From: Solea solea
Lineage: Eukaryota; Chordata; Actinopteri; Pleuronectiformes; Soleidae
Assembly: GCF_958295425.1 (NCBI RefSeq)
Contig: NC_081146.1
Span: 19,105,458-19,169,457, forward strand
DNA length: 64,000 bases
Direction: 5' to 3'
Below the pieces are notes generated by a model. The model did no database searches, was not told where the DNA came from, and saw only the letters and a program-made list of their open reading frames with translations. Positions 11,803-24,184 of the stretch are shown here, piece by piece (positions within the stretch are counted from its first letter, which is position 1; each line of letters begins with the position of its first letter). The position numbers and the translations under genes were made by a program.

Positions 11803-14800
11803 GTGAGTCGATGGAGATTAGATTAGTTTGTCTCTGTTTTATTTCTAAGGCAGTCGTTGTTTTGTTTTGCTTTGAGTTCTCCTTTGTTGCTCTAACAGCT
11901 TAAATCAAACATTGATTGTCAAGTTGTTTTCTCACATCATTCTGTGCTAACAAAAATCTATTGAGGTCTGCGGTGAATGTATGGTGAGTGTATGTGTTAA
12001 TATGGCTCATACGACAGTCATTGTTTCTCAGACAGGGCTCTGAAATGGTTAATGAGGCATCAGACTGTCCACAAAGCTTTGACGTTTTTCTTATTCAGCA
12101 CATGACGCTCTGCATGTTGCATGTTGTGTTCAGGGGCTATGTCTGTCCATATGCAGCTTTTGTTCCTGAATGGGACATTTAACATCACTTTGACCATGGT
12201 GTGTGCTTCTCCCGTTTTTTCCACAAACAAAAGCCAGAGCGTGTAACTCAACACAGACTGTTGTCGTCAGGTCTGATCCTCTCCATGTGGATAGAGGCAG
12301 GATAGAGGAGGATGAAGGAAAGAAATAAGGATGAATCAAACACAGGCCCATCTCTGTCTTTCTGACTCCAGCACCACAGGAAATCACACGCCACATGTCC
12401 AGGAGCTGAGCAAAACACATATGGAGCTGGCTTCTCTCACATACCTCATACAGACACACTGTACACTCTTAGTCACCTGGAGCATTTGTGCACATCAAGT
12501 AGTAGGAAAGCACACACGTGCACACATGCATTATAGCCACCATTTAAAAAAAAAAACAACCTGCATTGTCCTTATATTTTTTTCTCTCAAAATGCTCATC
12601 CTCATCCTTGCCAAATAGAACAGGAACAAATCCCAAGTTCTGCTGGACCAAATCAGGCTCTGTAGCACCAGGAGCAAATTATGGTGGAGGGGAAGTGGTG
12701 GGCAGAGGGGAAGCAAGCAGCCCAACACAAAACAGCCCATTTGCTCACTCCCTCTAACTTGCTCCCTGTTGGCCAGGGACCTTTACTGCAAGTTGGCGCA
12801 GCTTCCATGTCGGTGTTCCATGCCAGATGTAAGAGTCAATGTCATGCTACTGCTATGTGCAGTCTCTGAGAATGAATTAATATTCCATCACAAAAATATA
12901 CAAGAGGGGACCAGCTCTTGGAACCTGAGCAGCCACAGATCTTGTTATGTTGGAAGTAATCGACAGAGTGAAAAAGCCAAAGGGTGTGGGTCTGTGTGTA
13001 TGTTTGTTGGGGAGAGGGTTGGGACGGGACTTGGCTTGGCCACAAACATATGGTTTTCACTGTATTTATTTCAGATTTGAGTAATAAACCTAGATTCATT
13101 GGATAATGTTTGCAGAATCACAGCTCAGCTGATTTATTGTTAAAAACAAAATGCAGTATAGTATGTATTTTTTAAGTGGTCCAGTCACTCTTGTATGTTG
13201 TCATTTACAGTGACTGGCTTGGCATGCATGCATTTTTATTTTTGCTCTGTTGTAGTTTGTAGGAAAGAGTCATTGTCAAAAGATAGTTGTAACAAGATCC
13301 TAGCAGTACACATAGCTCTTCATGACATTCATTTAATTCCCCATAGGTTTGTTGCAGCTATTCAACAATATAACAAGATGTTATCTATTCTGGCTCCATT
13401 CCTGTATGGATGTTTGTTTGTACAGTATATGGTATGTCTGTATTCTTACTTTGACCTGGTTCTGCTATTGGAACAAATGATCATATTTATTGGTGTGTGC
13501 GAATGTGTGTGGGCGTGTGAATATATGGACAAAAGATTGAAGCAAGAATAATGGAATCAGTCTGGATCCACTCTACGCTGTATTAATAAGCCATGACCTT
13601 CAATTGTAAGCGGTACTTTCGAGAACATTTCAAAGTGAATATTAATTTTTCCCCCATGTGGGAGTTTTTCTCCTTGCCAATTAACAAAGGGGGAAAAGCC
13701 TTGTAATGTGTTTATGTTCCCATGATTCACTGTGGCCGCATGTTCTTGTTTGAATCTTTCTCTTTTTGGTAAGAGCCAATGTCTCATTAAAGAAATGCAC
13801 CAATAGATGACTTGTGCAGGACAGTGGTGGACAGCCAGGTCAGGAGTCTCTCAGGAGGACTGGGCCATTTCCCGTTGGCCTGAGTATAATTTTGGCTGTA
13901 AAAAAAATCAACCCGACTGTGATGTATAAGCACCTTTTGTATCAAGCACCACTCTTATGTTACCTGTGTATGACAGCTACCTCACTTAACTGTTGTGGCT
14001 TGCAGGCATGTCGTTTGCATGCTGACGCTGCAGTGTTGCTACTCCCTGTCATGTCTTTGAACATGAGTTTGTTGTGGTTTACCTTGGCTTGTGGCCATGA
14101 ATAAAAAAAATAATCATCCATCTTTAACTAGCAGTCTGTGAAGAGCTGTAAATACAAAGTAGTCACATTATTTTATTTACTATTCTTCAGAGAGTGCATT
14201 AAAATCAGTGTGCACTGTGAAACTTTAATTACTGACAATTCAATTATAATGTACACTTCTGTTTTTCCTGTAACAACTCACTTGTTTAAACATATTTTAA
14301 CCTAATTCTTCTATATTTACTCAGTCACATAATTTTTGTATTTTCTAATGTGGGTACATTTCTCCTAAATGAACACTGTGATCTGATTTATAAAATCACT
14401 AAAGAGGGTCCACCTGCAAAGTTTGCGGTTTGATGGTTTGCATGTGGATTACTTAGGATGGAGTCAAATTCCCGGGACTGCATTTATTGTTTCAGTCAGC
14501 CCCTGGTGTGGGATACCTGTGTGTTATTAACCAAAGCAACCTTTGAATCACAAATCCACTGCTGGTTTTCCGTTTGTCTCATATTCACTGAAGTCACTGA
14601 AATTTCAGCAGTTGAAATCATAGATGACTTACAGTCTTGAACAGAGCAGCTGGTCACAGCATTGAAAGCTGTACGGTTTCAACAAGTATGCGATGAACTA
14701 TGATCTAAGGACTGTGAGTGGAGAAGGGACACAGGAAATGAGGATGTGTATGGATGCCTGATTATAGATGATGGGTAATAGATGCTTTTGATTGCTTTGT

Positions 14801-17169
14801 CGGAGCTCCACGGCGGATCATTTAATATTATTACACATGCATAAGCTAGACATTTCATCTCCCCTTATTAAATCTCATATGGCTGTCTTATGCTTGCGCA
14901 GTTATGTGACACAGCCTTTTTATTAAATAATCTCTATTAATATTGGTGTGATTATATGGAGGCCTTAGAATTGTACTTTGTATGCGTTTTTTTGCTTTAG
15001 TGAGAGACTTTTTGTATTGTATACACATATGTCTAGAGACACATGAACACTATGTAGGTGTTTGAGGTCAGGTAGCCAGTTTACCTCTCCCTCTTTAAAC
15101 ATGGAGGGACATCTACTGGCCTAAGAGGGCACTGCCTTTTTTTTTTTCAGTCATCTTCTTCCTACTATCTCTGTGTCACTCAGCTCTTGTCTAACTTGCA
15201 CACTGACTTCCTCCCAAGCTTGGCCATACATTGCTGCCTGCAGACTTTGGACTCAAGGAAATCATCTTTGACCTTCACAGATCCTATTACATAGTGCTTC
15301 TGAGCTCTGTTTTGGACTTATACATGCAATGATAGTGTTAGTTGTCGTTGAAACACATCCAGTTTGTCTTTAATTGCTCTCATCTTGAAGCAAAGGACAT
15401 ATTTTTTTTGAATTTCACACCTGTATGGTTAGAGGTTTGCTCCAAAGATTATTTTATAGTGCGCACGTCACTCTCTGGGGATTTTTCAGTCACTTTGTTG
15501 GATTAATACTTCAAAGTCCCCTTAAGCCAGTCTGTTTTGATCACTTGATTGGTAATTGTGCTTTTGTTTTGATTGCCCTGCAACTCAAACGAATGCTTCG
15601 TCAGACTGTGATGTGAAGCGAGAACAGCTTAAGTTGTTGAACTGACACCTCAAAGGCTTCATGGAGTGAAAATGAAAAGGGGAAAAAAAGAGAAATGAGA
15701 GACAGACAGGACGGGGAGGTTGGGGGTGGCTGAAAAGCTATAACATGGGATTTCCATCTGCCAATTCGCAGAATGAAAGATTTTATTAAAATATGTCATA
15801 ATTTTCACCGCCTTAGCCTCTGGGATTCCTAAGCTGTGACCTCACGGACAATATTGTTTTCTCACAGAGGACACAAGGCCACGAGGAATGGGATTGCGCA
15901 TTCTTATGTATTGACATCAGTTTCCTTTTTCCCAGTGTGTATGGAAACAGACATGACGGGATGAGTTCAGAGGTGGGGATCAGGGAGTTGGGTGGCGCAT
16001 GGTGGTTTGGGGAACCTATGAAACCCCAGATTGTTTGCTAAGAAACAGGAGACAGACCAGAGTGAATGTGTTTTACCTCCAGTCCTCTGACTTACATCCC
16101 ATTGGTCATACAAGTATTTACTTCCTTAATTTGGCTTAAGTTTTCTGTTGCTGGCATTGCTACTGACCCATTGACAGTTGTTAGCTTCTGTTTATCTTTA
16201 ACCCCATGTCTTTTTGATTTACTTTCAACTTTCTAAATTACCCTCTTCACTGATAGTCCTGCACCTTACAGTAGCAAATGCCTCAGTCAACCCCTTCTGC
16301 TCTGTCTAGGGATTGACACTTCACCTCACTTCCTTCACCTTAGTTTGTGCAGTCGACCATTCTCAGCCTTCACCCGCAGTCATAGCCAAGCTCAACTTGT
16401 CCTGGTGATCATAACAACCTAGCCTCCCTTTTGGCCTTCATTTCAGTCTGCTGGCTCTATACAAATATGTGACCCTTGCTGAATGCGTAAGTGGATGTGG
16501 TGCTGCTGGGTCCAGCTCAAACAGCCCAGACCACAATGATTCACTAGGCCCAGTCAAGGCTCACCTCTGTCAGGATGCTGGCTTACAGGCTGTACCTTCT
16601 GGCCTCCACTCAAACGGACTTCCCCTCCCTCTCCCAGTAGAGTTCATGCAGCACAAAAATAATGTTGCACACCTGCACATTGGAGGATTGGCAAACTACT
16701 GTTGAACTGCCTTGGTCTTAGCCATTTTTGTGCATTCAGTTGACAGCTGAAACAACTTTCTTGTATTAAACTCCCCTAAAGGCATGAATAAATTGGTTTA
16801 TTGTGCTGCAGTGGGCATAGTCACTTCCATTATCAACACCTGTCTTGCCATTAAGCAGTTTTTTCTCAAAACATGTGTTTGACTTAAAGCAAACTGTGTG
16901 AAAAGTCTTTCATCTAATCCTTAATTTGAATGCAATATGAATTTACTGTTACTATTGGGTACAGATCTAACCCTGCTAATTCTCGCACAAAACATTACTA
17001 TGTTTTAATTTTTCATTTATGGTAATTATACGTGTTGTGTGCACCAGGTTTTTTCAGTTTTTAGCAGACTTGAACTGTCCATGGACTTTTTTACCCATCA
17101 CTATGAAAACTACAGTCAAATAATCTGTATATTTGCATTTTAACTTACTGTGACTTCTTTCCTCATCAG
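11803..17169 (+). other. vps13b: Intron (5.4 kb)
   Basis: Phase 1 intron. I recognise no transposon. It contains stretches that look like conserved non-coding sequence by eye (about 13575-13740 and 14800-14960, A+T rich with homeodomain-type taatatta and attaaat motifs). Short open frames, for example at 12130-12459 and 13195-13551, lack codon bias or family motifs and are treated as chance. Confidence 0.75.
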
Positions 17170-17426
17170 GGATGGATGTGGACATGGAAAGCCAGGAGCC
17201 TAATGTAGACATACAGCCTGGGAGTCCTGAAGATATGGACCAAGGCTGGATGTCCTGGGCATGGTCCTTTGTCCCAGCCATTGTAGGCGAAGATGACGAA
17301 TTTGAGGAAGACCCCTATCAGCAGAGAGAGATGGGAAGCATCTCTAACAGGCCCCATCATCATGCTCATAAAGATCCCATTGTTTCCATAGGCTTCTACT
17401 GCACTAAAGCTTCTATTACTTTTAAG
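17170..17426 (+). CDS. vps13b: vps13b exon (likely human exon 8) with SWAWSFVPAIV motif
   Basis: The exon starts after tgtgacttctttcctcatcag and ends at acttttaag/gtaaat. At 257 bases it is the longest exon in the window, phase 1 in and phase 0 out. It encodes about visible residues 215-300. It begins with a divergent acidic segment (MDVDMESQEPNVDIQ), then the conserved QGWMSWAWSFVPAIV, an acidic loop (GEDDEFEEDPYQQRE), a His-rich patch (RPHHHAHK) and the conserved DPIVSIGFYCTKASITFK strand. The W-x-x-W-A-W-S-F-V-P motif is shared across VPS13 proteins. The acidic and His-rich insert differs from mammals and is likely a surface loop. Confidence 0.95.
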
Positions 17427-20276
17427 GTAAATCAACTGTATTATCATTTATTTAATTATAGAATGTCAAATATCAATAGGAAAACATGAGGCCAAACAAA
17501 CATGGTCTAAGAGATGCAATAGTATACAGCATTAAATGTGGTATAAACAGTATTTAGACATGATTTTTAATTAATACATTCAGTTTCAGATACATTTACA
17601 GTTAAAGTTATACTGTATACAGTAGCAAAACATTTTTTTTTTTTACATCCAAACAAACATGAACATATGAATAGAAGGGGAAAATAAGAATGTCTTGTGT
17701 TAAAAAAAATTAGGCTTTCATGGTAAGTCAGTAAATTCTAGGTTTTTCCCCCTTATTTTCACCACGTTGTTTTTTACTTACTCCTGCTGTCCACCCCAAC
17801 CTATATTTTGTGGTGATTAAGTTTGTGTCTTAAAGGACACCTTGATCCTCAGGAAGTTTAATTTCTCTTTGTCTCTGTGTGAGGTACATGGGAGAGTAGT
17901 TTATCTGCTAACCGGCGTCTCGGGTCACGTTAATGTCTTAAACATTATACTTGGTATGATGACTATTCAGAAATGTATCCCAAACTTAAATCCTGCCGGC
18001 TCACACTGAATAGTTGGAATTCATACGCGTTTCCCCTCAGGTTCAGGCACTTCAGATCACATTACTGCACTGGTGTGTATGTGTGTGGTTTAGGTTTTGT
18101 TTGTGTTTGTGTGTGTGTGTGTGTGTTTTAACTGAAGGGGAGGTATGTCTCAGGACAAGCAGACCTTGGTGCTTTTCTAATAATGTTTAAATTGTTCCTG
18201 CATTGTTTGAGTTCTTTTAATCAATTAATTGCCTCTCATCGAGAGTAATTGCAGACAGCTGAAAGGATGGTTTTTTAAACGGTCTTGCCTCTTTCCTACA
18301 AGGAAGTATTTAGTTTTAGGGAATTTCATGTCTTTGAACAGCCACTGCTTGAACCTGAGTTTGACATGCACGTGAAATCAGAGAGGTATTTTTAGACTGC
18401 TGACGCATTACTCCAGATCTGTTTGATCAGAGAAATTGGCAGTACGCTTTAATGACTTTTACACACATAATACATAGTTTAGCACTGACCATTTGTTCCC
18501 CTTTTCCATTTTTGCACACCTGCCAAACTCCCGTTGCATGCCAGACTTCATGCCATTTTTCATTTTAAGAAACATTGTTTCTTTATTTTTCATATTTTCA
18601 TTTATTTAAACAATTGCAAATTTCCCAAAGCCTTTTAAAACTTTTCCATCAGATCTTTTCCACTATGTTACATTTCTGAGAAGTAGATATAAAGACTAAG
18701 TACCACAATATTCACATCCAACATTATAATGTTTTCAAGATGCTTCATAAAGAATCATTTCATTTGTATTGGAGTCCTAAACCCTTTAAACGGGTGGAAA
18801 AATAATAAAGAAGAGCTAGCAGAAAAAGTAACAGTAGCAGCAGCTCTTTTGTGTTACTGCTCATATGAAGCGTTGTGTTGATGCTCCAATGCTGCACTGC
18901 TTCACTGCTCTGTCTGTTGTGTTTTCAGGCCTCTGTACTGTTAATGCCCTCCCAGTCTAGTTTTGGTAATACTAATGTGGCCATATATGGTGTGGGTTAC
19001 ATGGGGTAACATGTGGGTAACATTAATGATGCTCGTCCCCATCTGATTGGCAGCTATTTATTGTCTGTGCCACTGTGCAGCGATGTTGTCCGAGAGAGCA
19101 ATTCTTAAGTCGGATAATTCAGCATTCTTGCTCACTGCTGCTCCCAGAACAGACTGGTTTGGGTGGGGTGGTTGTTGCACGTGAGCAAACCATCAGGAAA
19201 GCAAGAGGGGAAGGGAGCTAGGGTGAGAGAGTCTGCTCCATCACCAGGGATAATAAGGCACAGCTGCCTCTTGCTCTGCACCTGCTTCCTGTGTTAAAGT
19301 TGAATGGGTTTGGGCCTGTACTGTTGCACTCTACACCCACAGTTTTTAGACAGGCCGACCTCAAAAGCATCAAATCTATGTACCCTTCTCACCCTAGCCA
19401 GCTACTTTTGACCAAGAAGTTTTTCACTCTCCAAGCCTCCATGCAAACGTCACACATGGAATGAATGCTCTGATTAACCATTCCTCTTATTTTATTAAGC
19501 TATACATACATTTAATTAACAAGTATAATTTTTCTTCTTGGCGTTGTGAGCGCTTTAGCCACTTTTGATTGCCATTTTCAATAAAGCCAGAGAGGGCCCC
19601 CATAAAATCAGAGAAGAGTGGCTGTCATATGTTTTGATGAATGTCTTTGGCCCTCATCCAAACTTGGAAGAGAAAACAACCAAAAAGTCCCAAGGCTGGT
19701 ATCCAGTCTCTGATCTTAGAAAATGTCATCTGTCCTTGTTTGGATGTTATTGTTTCTGGTTTTAAGCATTATTTTTTGAGACCTCATTGCCCCTCACATC
19801 CAAAGACTTGTTCAGCTTTTGTTTATTTTTCAAATCATGTATCTGTTTCAGCAGTGAATTGTGGGTACTCACGCACACGCACACAATAAGGCATATGCTT
19901 TCCAGTTTTTGTTTTTTTATGACATCTGTATTTTGCTGCAACTGTTACTTATCCTGTCAAACAAAATTTAATTATTCTTCACTCTTTCCCAGTATTGTGA
20001 TGTGACACAATTCTCTCTCCACTTACTGTTGTTGAAATTTTGTAGTTTAGATTTGGTTTATTGCCTTTTTTTAATTAGTTACAAAATTCAACTTAGCTTA
20101 AAGTTTAAATTGTTCTTGATCTTGCTATAATCACTGTTTAAAGCTTTTAAATTATTGAAATTTAAGTTGAGTGGTATTTTCTTTTCTTCTAAAGCATAAA
20201 AGCTTTGACGGTGGATATTTGTTTATATTAATTGATACAAATATTAAATTGATTCAGTCTCTTTTTTCTCTTGTAG
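17427..20276 (+). other. vps13b: Intron (2.9 kb)
   Basis: Phase 0 intron. It has a GT run (18107-18126), and by eye a conserved-looking block around 18200-18262 with taattgcctctc and cagctg motifs. No gene or classifiable transposon is seen. Confidence 0.8.
18107..18126. repeat. (GT)n microsatellite
   Basis: About 10 GT units, preceded by ttgtttgtgttt. Confidence 0.85.
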
Positions 20277-20372
20277 CTGACAGAAACTCACTCAGAGAGC
20301 AGCTACTACAGTCCACAGAAGGTAAAGTCCAGAGAAGTCCTGTGCATGGAGCAACAGGGAATCACAATTGAG
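20277..20372 (+). CDS. vps13b: vps13b exon (likely human exon 9)
   Basis: The exon starts after gtctcttttttctcttgtag and ends at caattgag/gtaaga. It is 96 bases, exactly 32 codons, phase 0 at both ends. It encodes LTETHSESSYYSPQKVKSRE followed by VLCMEQQGITIE, visible residues 301-332. The ESSYYSPQKVKS(R/K)EVLC core matches mammals. Because it is symmetrical, skipping it would keep the reading frame. Confidence 0.94.
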
Positions 20373-20552
20373 GTAAGACCTTTCTCAATACTTAACCTCT
20401 CTGTTGACATATGGTGATTGTAGTGAAGCAGATTTTTGTATTGTAGTCTTCATCAATTCTTCAATAAATCATCCGAATTCTTGTTATAAACCTATACTTT
20501 CTACAACAATAATCAATATTTTTTCTGAAAAATGTTTTGCATATTATCTTAT

Positions 20553-20660
20553 TAGTAGTAGTAGTGGTAGTAGTAGTAGTTGTATTACTATTATCAGTAG
20601 TATTATTAGCATTATCAGTAGTATAGCAGTAGTAGCAGCAGTAGCAGCAGTAGTAGTATC
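20553..20660. repeat. Imperfect (AGT)n/(AGC)n trinucleotide repeat
   Basis: About 108 bases of tagtag, tattat and cagcag units with interruptions. Open frames through it give Ser/Val/Ile runs or, on the other strand, Thr/Cys/Tyr runs; these are artefacts. Confidence 0.85.
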
Positions 20661-20676
20661 TCCTTATCAACTCTTC

Positions 20677-20704
20677 GAGTGGAAACCAATAGTGGTTTCC
20701 ACTC
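20677..20704. repeat. Perfect 12-bp inverted repeat, 4-base loop
   Basis: The arm gagtggaaacca (20677-20688) pairs exactly with tggtttccactc (20693-20704). Confidence 0.85.
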
Positions 20705-21718
20705 TAAGTTCATTTATGGAGCGAGTCCAGGTTACTAATCTGTGGCCTGTTGTAAACACAGTGGAATCTGTGTTTGAATCAAGCCCCAATGTAATCATTT
20801 CTGTATATCCCCCTCAGTGTAGAAAAGATTTAAAAACTTTTCTCTGATTACCTGGTTGGAGTAGGAAAGGGGTTTTCTTCTTCTAAGCTTTCTACCAGAT
20901 GTAAGAAATCTGAGTGGTTTCCAATTCCAATTTCTGTAATTTATGCTTCTGCTGGAAGAGAGAGAAAGTAATCTGAACAGGGACCAAAAGAGAGGGCTTT
21001 GAAAGGCAATGGGATGGCTTGTAAAACAGAGAAATTGTAATTGTAATTATTTTGCGGTAAAACGTAATAGTTTATTGGGTTGCTCTCCATTTACTTAGCT
21101 GTTTACTTGGTGAAGCGAAAGCATAGTTTGTGAGGGTCAACCACACCTTGCTGGGTAGAGGGCCTGCTGGACTGCTACCACTAACACCCACTCGAACATG
21201 GAAGCTGTCTGACCTCTGCTCTTTATCACAATTAAATAAACCTACAAACCAATTTCGTGGTAAACCTTATTGAGAACCTTGATTGAGTCTTGCACTGTCT
21301 TGCACTGTCATTAACTGCACAGTAAATGTTTTATTGTGACGTAAAAAGATTAATCGTGGAAATTAGTTTGTCTGGCGCTCTGCATTTATTAACTACAGAA
21401 AGCACTCGGAGAGCACAGACCTCAGCCAAGGTCACTCAGTTTCTGTATTTGGATCACTGCCAAAACTATACTATAATAATGTAATAATTTATTCCTTGGG
21501 TCTTAAGCTACATCAAATTATGTTGTTTACTTTTTGAGTTATGCAGCTTACAGACAGACAGAAAAAGAAACTCCTCCTACTTTTAAATACACTGATAACT
21601 GTCACATCTTCAAGTCAAGTGAATTAAATGTTCAGCAAAGTTTAAGGATACATGTGTAACCCAGTTCATATTTTACTGTTTTATAATGGTTAGATTCTTC
21701 CTTTGCTCTTTACTCCAG

Positions 21719-21841
21719 GTGCTGATGATGGGGGAACCGTTTTTTGATTGTCAGATTGGCTTTGTTGGCTGTCGGGCCTTGTGTTCAAAAAGCATCATGG
21801 GAGTACGAGATTTTGAAGAAAACATAAACCGAAGTGAAGAG
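21719..21841 (+). CDS. vps13b: vps13b exon (likely human exon 10)
   Basis: The exon starts after tttgctctttactccag and ends at agtgaagag/gtaaaa. It is 123 bases, exactly 41 codons, phase 0 at both ends. It encodes VLMMGEPFFDCQIGFVGCRA, then LCSKSIMGVRDFEENINRSE and a final E (visible residues 333-373). The MGEPFFDCQIGFVGCRA block is essentially identical to mammalian VPS13B. The symmetrical phase again allows frame-neutral skipping. Confidence 0.95.
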
Positions 21842-22164
21842 GTAAAAAAACAACAACCTCAAATATTAGATAAGAGTATAATTTGTGTGAGAAAGATTTA
21901 TAGCCCAGGAAGTATTTGCAAATCCTGCCTCTTCTAAAGGTTTTTCGAGGGAGTAAGGATGTGGTCCCTTTTTTTTTATTTCGTCATAATGTTCAATATA
22001 CTTGATACTTTATTTTAATTGATATTTTTAAAAGTAATTATTTTGTGTATCACCAATAGTACATACTTTTGGTTATGTAGAAAGGGCTGTATTGTTTTAT
22101 TTAAGAGTGCTCTTCCTCATATCACCCCTCATTTTGCACTTTTGTTTACTCTTTGTCTCTTTAG
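21842..22164 (+). other. vps13b: Short intron (323 bp)
   Basis: Phase 0 intron, A+T rich with a t-run at 21970-21978. Nothing else is recognised. Confidence 0.9.
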
Positions 22165-22302
22165 GATGCTGTGTTCTTCAGCTGTGGGGACAGTCTCAGT
22201 AGTAAAGGAATGACTTACCTGACCAACTCTCTCTTTGACTACCGCAGCCCAGAGAACAACGGTGTCAGGGCTGAGTTCATCCTAGAGGCTACCAGTCACA
22301 AG
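22165..22302 (+). CDS. vps13b: vps13b exon (likely human exon 11), weak donor
   Basis: The exon starts after ttactctttgtctctttag and ends at agtcacaag/gtcaca. It is 138 bases, 46 codons, phase 0 at both ends, visible residues 374-419. It encodes DAVFFSCGDSLSSKGMTYLT, then NSLFDYRSPENNGVRAEFIL and EATSHK. The end was set by frame and by similarity: in mammals HK is followed directly by ETYTEIAG, which opens the next exon here. The donor gtcaca has c at +3 and lacks the usual g at +5, so it is a poor match to the U1 consensus, although the last exon bases AAG help. Confidence 0.92.
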
Positions 22303-23324
22303 GTCACACAATTACAATGCTGCACAAACCAAACATTATTCTGAAACGCACAGTATTTTTTTTTTCTTTTCATTTTTTATTATTGTATAAGATGTTGCAT
22401 TTCAGAGCATTCAGAGAAGCTACACAGCTACTTCTGGAAAAAACAGTTTGCCTGTAGGTGACATTGTGGCATTAAATAGCAACCTTTTTCTAGACAGCAC
22501 ACCACAAAACATTTAAATACAACCACAAAAGTAGAAATTAGAGTAGAGACTAAACCTTATGGTTAAATTAAGTCGCTCAGATTCAAGTCAGGCCAACAGT
22601 CAACACACACCTCACAGCTGAGATGACATGCCTACACATCAACTCATGTGACCAACAAAAATACTACAAAGTGCATATTGAGGTAATTAAATGCACTAAT
22701 GCATTGATTTAGCCGTTTACTTTAACAGCACCTGACACCTGACCATCTACACAGTGCTTACTAAAATAAAAGTCTGTAGTGCTCAGGTTGTCATCAAGCT
22801 GTTGAGATTAGCTTGGCTCATGAAAAAACAAATCTTCAGAAGAGAGATGCATGTTTGTACATATAGTATTAGGCTCATCACTGCCAAAAACATGTCATGT
22901 GTTGATATGATACACCAGTATAAGTGATTTGCTTAAAAAAGCACACCAACTACTTGCTAATAGTAGTTTATCTGGATCAGTTTTGTATAACTGCAGTACC
23001 TTTTTATGTTTCATCTGGAAAAAAACTGGGCAGTCTAGTGGTATGTGATTAATAATACATTTTGTCCTTTTTATTTTAAGTGTTTTCCTTCTAGATGAGT
23101 CACTCGCTATTTAAATCCCTCACACCTAAAACAATTCTGTCACGTCTGTCTGTAAACAACTCTATCACCCGGCTGCTGGCTGCAGCAAAGGATTGTTGCT
23201 GCTATCTGAGTAGTAGTATTAAAGCCATTATTCCTGATAAGTCAGCTCACTTCATCAGCCTCACAGCTCTAGTGTTTACTTAGCTAAGAAATGTTCATGA
23301 CCCTCAATGAAGCAATTGTTTGGA

Positions 23325-23344
23325 CATCCATCCATCCATCCATC
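23325..23344. repeat. (CATC)n simple repeat, possible retroposon tail
   Basis: Five catc units. On the minus strand this reads (gatg)n preceded by a gagtatgaatag-type sequence, similar to the 3' tails of fish LINEs and V-SINEs. It could be the 3' end of the antisense LINE relic at 24185-24620, but the sequence between them is too decayed to connect. Confidence 0.5.
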
Positions 23345-24184
23345 TATTCATACTCGATAGCGGAGGAGTCAAAGGTTTAGTGGTACTTCATTAGTGGTTT
23401 TGAAAGAACTTGATGGCTTTGATCCAAAAGCATGCCAGAGCCATTAGATATCCTCTAATAAATATTACTCATTAACCTGCCTCTCTGATAAGGCTCCATT
23501 GAAATGTCTGTTTAAAGATCTAGCTGGTAAGTCTAGGGTGGAGGTGTTAACTGTGTGTTTCACGCAGTCCCTCTTGTTCTTTTCCTTCCATGCTTGGCAA
23601 TTATCTTCTTTGTGGGTGGTTTCTTGTGCAGCAGGAAAATACTTGAATGTCCCATGTTCTAAAATGGTTTAGTAGCCTACAGTTGAAAAAAACAAAAAAC
23701 CCTAACTAACTATAATGTAATGTTACACTGACATATTGTTTTTATAATAATATAAAAGTCTGCTCTTTTATTCATATCAGTTATTATCAGTTATGACTGT
23801 AGCAGGTTTTTGTTCATATTTTAATTCATTCACATAATGAGCTTTATTTAGAGCAAAAATATGGCAAAGAAAATCAGTTACAGTGTCACTAGCAAGCAAA
23901 GGCATTTAATAAGAAATGTACTCAGTCACTGTTGTGTTTCACCAGTTCTGTTAACCTAATTTCCTTAGGCATCTCATGTACTTTTCCGCTCCCACTGCAA
24001 ATTCTCTGTCACTTGAAGTGTTCAGCTTTAAAAACTCTTAAAAAAAACCTGTTAAGCACACAGAGATGCTATAAAGAACTCCTCTAAAATCACTTCTTAC
24101 AAGAAGGTTAAAAACAGGCATGATTTGAGTGCTTCTATTGAATCTTGTTTAAGCAGCAGTTGAGTTCTAGATAGTCATCACCGT

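Larger units (their letters stand above)
20373..21718 (+). other. vps13b: Intron (1.3 kb)
   Basis: Phase 0 intron. It contains an imperfect (AGT/AGC)n trinucleotide tract (20553-20660) followed directly by a perfect 12-bp hairpin (20677-20704). The short open frames here arise from the trinucleotide repeat. Confidence 0.85.

Noticed and set aside
23095..24050. Possible plus-strand LINE C-terminus (NNSITRLL near 23150, NSLSLEVFSFKNS near 23990)
   Set aside because: Individual blocks look suggestive, but their spacing is about twice that expected and the orientation conflicts with the clear antisense fragment at 24185-24620.
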